Assembly: GCF_000374865.1 (NCBI RefSeq)
Contig: NZ_KB895452.1
Span: forward strand, 682,001-746,000
DNA length: 64,000 nt
From: Arthrobacter sp. 135MFCol5.1
Lineage (GTDB): Bacteria; Actinomycetota; Actinomycetes; Actinomycetales; Micrococcaceae
Direction: 5' to 3'
In this document: positions 60,191 to 64,000 of the stretch, one piece after another
Position numbering within the stretch: position 1 is the stretch's first letter
How the letters are laid out: each line of letters starts with the position of its first letter
Translations under genes and position numbers: made by a program
The notes under the pieces: model-generated
Seen by the model: only the letters and a program-made list of their open reading frames with translations
Database searches by the model: none
Told to the model about the DNA's origin: nothing

Positions 60191-61674
60191 GCGCCCATAC
60201 AAGTACGACGGCGGCGCCGGAGCAGCAGTCACGCCGCGCGCGGGCTCCCTGGCTGCGTTCCCTCGCGGGCCGCACCACCCTGGTGACCGCCGTCGTCGCG
60301 GTTTTGGCGGCCCTGGTCACCGGCAGCGTGGCCTTCCCGCTGATCCGTTCCGCCGCCGTGGCACAGGCCCGGGAACAACTGTCCCGGCAGGCCGATGCGT
60401 TCAGCGCGGCACCGGTGGCGTCCCAGGCGCTGGACCTGCGGGAACGCCATTTGCTGGGCCCGGACAATTACGACCTCGCCAGCATCACCCCGTCCGGCAC
60501 GGTCACCGGCGTGGCCGGCCGGATCCTGGGTATGGACGAGGTGCAACCGGTCCTCTCGGGGCAGAAAGTCTCCCGCACCCTTACCCGCGGCGGCGTCCAG
60601 TACCTGGTGGAGGCCAGGCCGCTGGCCAAGGGCGGCGGCATCGCCTTGATCCGGCCCCTGGCGGACGTCAACGCAACCTCCGCCCGGCTCCTCCAGCCCA
60701 TGCTGCTGGCTTTGGCCGCGGGGCTGCTCATCGCGGTGCTGGCGGGAACGCTGCTGGCGCGGTGGCTCTCCGGCCCGCTGGTCCGGACCGCGGCGGCGGC
60801 GCGGCGGATGGCCCGGGGCGAGCGGACCGTGCAGCTCAGCCCGGCAGGGGTTACCGAGGTCCGGGCCGTGGGCGAGGCCATCAACACGCTGGACCACGCG
60901 CTGCTGGCCAGTGAAAGCAGGCAACGGGAGTTCCTGCTGTCCATTTCGCATGAGATCCGCACCCCGCTGACGGCCCTGCGCGGCTACGCCGAAGCCCTCC
61001 AGGACGGCCTGATCCCGCCCGAGGACACGGTGCGCGTTGGGCAGACCCTCGCCGCCGAAACCGACCGGCTGGACGGCTTCGTCCGCGACCTGCTGGCCCT
61101 GGCCCGGCTGGAGGCGGACGACTTCTCCCTGGACATCCAGCCCGTCGACGTTCCCGCCGTTCTTGAACAAGCCCAACGTGCCTGGCACCCGGCCGCAGCG
61201 CAGGCGGGCGTGGACCTGGTGCTGGACGTGCCCGCCGCGGACCCCGCCGGACCGTTGCTGGCCAGCACGGATGCGCAGCGGCTCCGCCAGCTCATTGATG
61301 GGCTGATCGGCAACGCCCTGCGCGTCACCCCGGCGGGGAAACCGCTGGTCCTGCAGGTCCGGACAGAGGGCGTGGCTTCTTCCCCCGGCCCGGCACCCGG
61401 GAACGGCCAGCTGGCAGGCCCGCCGGGCGTCGTCGCCATCCTGGTCCGTGACAGCGGCCCGGGCCTGACTCCGGAGGATGCCGCCGTCGCCTTTGACCGC
61501 GGTGTCTTAGCGCGCCGGTACGACGGACAGCGCCCCACCGGCACCGGCCTGGGCCTGTCCATCGCCTCCCGGCTGGCGCAGCGCATGAACCTCCGGCTGA
61601 CTGTGGAACCAGCCACCCCGGAGCACCCGGGGGCCTGCTTCTGCATCCGGCTGCCCCGCGCAACCGCCGCGTAG
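60187..61674 (+). CDS. Membrane sensor histidine kinase
   Basis: 495 residues from GTG overlapping the response regulator stop. Two membrane helices (about 34-56 and 175-197) surround an extracytoplasmic sensor; a HAMP linker follows. The H-box SISHEIRTPLTALRGYAEAL holds His255, and the ATPase boxes include NALRVTPAG, DSGPGL and TGTGLGLSIA. A Pro/Gly insertion lies between the N box and G1 box. It phosphorylates the adjacent regulator. The signal is unknown. Confidence 0.93.
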   Translation: MSAHTSTTAAPEQQSRRARAPWLRSLAGRTTLVTAVVAVLAALVTGSVAFPLIRSAAVAQAREQLSRQADAFSAAPVASQALDLRERHLLGPDNYDLASITPSGTVTGVAGRILGMDEVQPVLSGQKVSRTLTRGGVQYLVEARPLAKGGGIALIRPLADVNATSARLLQPMLLALAAGLLIAVLAGTLLARWLSGPLVRTAAAARRMARGERTVQLSPAGVTEVRAVGEAINTLDHALLASESRQREFLLSISHEIRTPLTALRGYAEALQDGLIPPEDTVRVGQTLAAETDRLDGFVRDLLALARLEADDFSLDIQPVDVPAVLEQAQRAWHPAAAQAGVDLVLDVPAADPAGPLLASTDAQRLRQLIDGLIGNALRVTPAGKPLVLQVRTEGVASSPGPAPGNGQLAGPPGVVAILVRDSGPGLTPEDAAVAFDRGVLARRYDGQRPTGTGLGLSIASRLAQRMNLRLTVEPATPEHPGACFCIRLPRATAA

Positions 61675-61770
61675 GCCCGTGCAGGCCCGGCGGCAGGGCA
61701 GGGAGGTACGACGGCGGCGCGCACCACGGTGCATGCGGGAACCTTCAGCACCCGGCGGAAGGGGCCGCCG

Positions 61771-63975
61771 TTACCTGCTCTTGGCGGGCTGCGGGCCGGG
61801 GGCGCTGACCAGGCTCTGCGGCGGGGCGTCAAAGTTCCCGTGATCGAAGAGGCCCACCACGCCCTGCATGTACTGCGCCCATTGCGGTCCGGCAATGTAG
61901 GCCCCGTCCACTGCCGGATAGAACTTTCCGTTGACGGTGATGTTGCGCCCCAGCCGGCTGGGTCCGCCGTTGAAGGGGTCGCCGAAGAACGACGCCGTGG
62001 CCAGCCCCTTGGTGTAGCCCACCACCCAGGTCTGGTTGTTGTACTCGTTGGTGCCCGTCTTGGCGGCGTCCGGAACCCCCAGCTTCTGCGGAATCAGCAG
62101 GCCCGAACCCTTGGTGAGGACGTCCTGGAGGACGTTGGTGACGGCTTTGGCCACGTCCGGATTCAGGGAGCCTGGCTGGCAGGACGGTGCCTGTCCGCCG
62201 ATCTTCTTGCCTTGGGCGTCGTCCACTTCCGTGATGGAGATGGGTGCGCAGTAGGTGCCGTTGGCGGCGAAGGTTGCGAAGGCGTTCGCCATGGTCAGGG
62301 GGGCAACGTTCTGGCTGCCCAGGATGTTGCCCAGGGTGGAGAGGTCGATCTTTTGGTCGTGCCCGCTGCCCAGGTGCAGCCCTATGGCATCTGCCGCACG
62401 CTGGACGTCGCAGAAATCGTTCAACCCGGCCAGCGACGCGAACGTTGCCGTGTTGATCGACTGGTAGATGCCTTCCCGGACCGTCATGGGCCGGTACCAG
62501 TTGGGCTCATCGTTTTGCAGGTCGGAGGATTGCGGCACGGTGCTGTCGAACCAGCCCTGGACGGGGTGGCAGGTTGTCTTCCACGGGTAGTTGATGCCGT
62601 AGCGGCGCTTGGAGGCATCGACCACCTGGTTGCTGGACTTGCCCTCCCCCAGCCACGCAGCGAGGGTGACGGGCTTCATCGTGGAACCGGGCTGCATCCC
62701 GCCAACACCGCCGAGGCTGTTCCCGGCGGCGTCGCTGCTGTCCACGTTGAAGTTGTAGTCGGAGACGAACCCGCTGCCTTCGTCCGGCAGCTTCCTGGAG
62801 TTCTGCGCCATGGACAGCACCTTCCCGGTACCGGGTTCGATGGTGACCAGGGATGCGCCCCATTTGTCCGGATTGGCGCCGGCCGTGGCGTCCACCTGGG
62901 ACTGGGCCGGTCCTTGCAGCCGCGGGTCCAGGGTGGTCTTGATGGTCAGGCCGCCCGCCATGATCTTCTGGTCCCGTTCATCCTGCGTGGCGCCGTAGGC
63001 GGGGTCGTTTTCGATCTGGTGGAGCACGTAGTCGCAGAAGTACTGGGCCTGGGAGGCGTAGGCGCACCCTTGCTTGGGTGGATTGACCTTGAGCTGGAGG
63101 GGTGTGTTCACGGCGTCGTCGTGCTGCTGCTGGTCGATGTAGCCGTGCTGCAGCATGGCGTCCAGCACCAGGTCACGCCGTGTTTTCGCGGCCTCGGGGT
63201 GGACGGTGGGGTCATACAGCGAGGGGCCGTTGACCAGTCCGGCCAGCAGCGCCCCCTGCGGCAGCGTGAGGTCCTTGGCGTCGACGGAGAAGAAGTACTG
63301 GCTGGCCGCCTCGATCCCGTAGGCGTTCGCGTTGAAACCCACCACGTTCAGGTACCCGGCGAGGATCTGGTCCTTCGAGTACTTTTCTTCGAGGCCGATG
63401 GCGAGCTTCATCTCCTGGACTTTCTGGTCCAGGCCTTTCTGCCCGTTCAGCACCACCTGGGCGTCCTTGCCCTGGGCAATCAGGTTTTCGTTGAGCATGT
63501 TGGTGACGTACTGCTGCGTCAGCGTTGAGGCCCCCTGGTGGCCGCCGCCGGCGTCAATGACCAAGGCACGGAAGATGCCCTCGGGATCGATGCCGCCGTG
63601 CTGGTAGAACCGGTAGTCCTCAATGGCCACGATGGCGTTCTTGATGTTGGGGGACATCTGGTCCAGGGAAATCCGGGTCCGGTTCTCACTGAACAGGGTG
63701 GCAATCAGTGACCCGTCAGCGGCCAGCACGCGCGTCATCTGGGCCGGTGGCGCCGAGAACACGTCGTTGGGCAGGTCGGTCTTGAGCGCGGCGGCGCCGT
63801 CAGCCACTGCCGTCTCGGTCACCGCCGCCGCGGGCATCATCAGGCCCGCCACCAGGGCGCCACAGAGCGCGCTGACGCCCAGGAAAAGCGTGATCCAGCC
63901 CAGGGTGGTTCCGGTGGCGCGGAAAAGGTTGGGGCGCTTGGCAGGTTCCCACGCGGCAGGGAATTCCTTGGGCAT
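61771..63975 (-). CDS. Class A penicillin-binding protein (transglycosylase/transpeptidase)
   Basis: Bifunctional peptidoglycan synthase, 734 residues. One N-terminal membrane helix (about 25-48). GT51 domain with catalytic Glu119 in VAIEDYRFYQHGGID and GASTLTQQYVTNML. Transpeptidase motifs: SxxK at S431-K434 (PGSTMKPVT), SxN at S506-N508 (QSINTA) and KTG at 639-641. An extension of about 90 residues closes the protein. It polymerises lipid II and cross-links stems; with the SEDS and LCP genes it belongs to cell-wall growth. Not part of an operon seen here. Confidence 0.95.
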   Translation of the reverse strand: MPKEFPAAWEPAKRPNLFRATGTTLGWITLFLGVSALCGALVAGLMMPAAAVTETAVADGAAALKTDLPNDVFSAPPAQMTRVLAADGSLIATLFSENRTRISLDQMSPNIKNAIVAIEDYRFYQHGGIDPEGIFRALVIDAGGGHQGASTLTQQYVTNMLNENLIAQGKDAQVVLNGQKGLDQKVQEMKLAIGLEEKYSKDQILAGYLNVVGFNANAYGIEAASQYFFSVDAKDLTLPQGALLAGLVNGPSLYDPTVHPEAAKTRRDLVLDAMLQHGYIDQQQHDDAVNTPLQLKVNPPKQGCAYASQAQYFCDYVLHQIENDPAYGATQDERDQKIMAGGLTIKTTLDPRLQGPAQSQVDATAGANPDKWGASLVTIEPGTGKVLSMAQNSRKLPDEGSGFVSDYNFNVDSSDAAGNSLGGVGGMQPGSTMKPVTLAAWLGEGKSSNQVVDASKRRYGINYPWKTTCHPVQGWFDSTVPQSSDLQNDEPNWYRPMTVREGIYQSINTATFASLAGLNDFCDVQRAADAIGLHLGSGHDQKIDLSTLGNILGSQNVAPLTMANAFATFAANGTYCAPISITEVDDAQGKKIGGQAPSCQPGSLNPDVAKAVTNVLQDVLTKGSGLLIPQKLGVPDAAKTGTNEYNNQTWVVGYTKGLATASFFGDPFNGGPSRLGRNITVNGKFYPAVDGAYIAGPQWAQYMQGVVGLFDHGNFDAPPQSLVSAPGPQPAKSR

Positions 63976-64000
63976 GGGTGTCTCCGGTTCCGCGCGTGGT

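Overview
The window is about 66% G+C chromosomal DNA from an actinobacterium, most likely a member of the Micrococcaceae (Arthrobacter/Pseudarthrobacter type). This is inferred from codon usage, the menaquinone genes, ANTAR regulators, a CmtR-type metal sensor, an ECF42/DGPF pair and actinobacterial cell-wall genes. No rRNA, tRNA, insertion sequence, integrase, phage gene or CRISPR array was seen.

Layout. 1-3030: polar amino-acid ABC importer (binding protein, permease, ATPase) closed by a strong terminator. 3079-8401: menD and menC on the minus strand, separated by a Tat-exported PhoX phosphatase gene that is bracketed by two arrays of a 32-bp-period repeat. 8463-12583: a tightly coupled operon of drug-type ABC exporter, MarR/GbsR-like regulator and CorA, divergent from an MFS gene (12636). 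13851-15760: PAP2 phosphatase, a hypothetical protein, a VOC protein. 15949-18279: first alternate-signal (SipW-type) export locus, with three exported proteins and their signal peptidase. 18436-20999: TetR, flavin monooxygenase, hydrolase. 21023-28679: MFS transporters, trxB, small hypothetical proteins, MarR, GAF-ANTAR. 28708-31688: an FtsW/RodA-type SEDS protein divergent from a LytR-CpsA-Psr protein. 31760-33717: CmtR-like metal sensor with two CDF efflux proteins. 33769-37571: acyltransferase, second GAF-ANTAR, Rox-like monooxygenase. 38113-41815: secreted protein, ECF42 pair, TMEM175-like channel, and a structured leader with a 26-codon upstream ORF. 41856-46324: branched-chain 2-oxoacid dehydrogenase operon (E1alpha, E1beta, E2) with a divergent Lrp regulator. 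46591-50864: second SipW-type exported-protein locus with Ig-like proteins but no peptidase. 52187-55345: a PqqD-like/M50 membrane protease fusion with an adjacent LPDKE-leader repeat protein. 55486-57527: secreted proteins, a LuxR regulator and a gene remnant. 57695-63975: CaCA exchanger, exported protein, two-component system, class A PBP.

The most unusual content: (i) the protease and repeat-protein pair, which looks like a leader-guided peptide maturation system; (ii) two separate loci of exported proteins sharing an A-x-W motif at the end of the signal peptide, only one of which has a SipW; (iii) the 32-bp helically phased repeat arrays around phoX; (iv) a nested hairpin that buries the Shine-Dalgarno of a 26-codon ORF translationally coupled to a small membrane protein; (v) dispersed-repeat copies inserted in frame in the E2 linker. 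Start codons were chosen by ribosome-binding site and overlap with neighbours. Family calls rest on motifs read by eye, without database searches.
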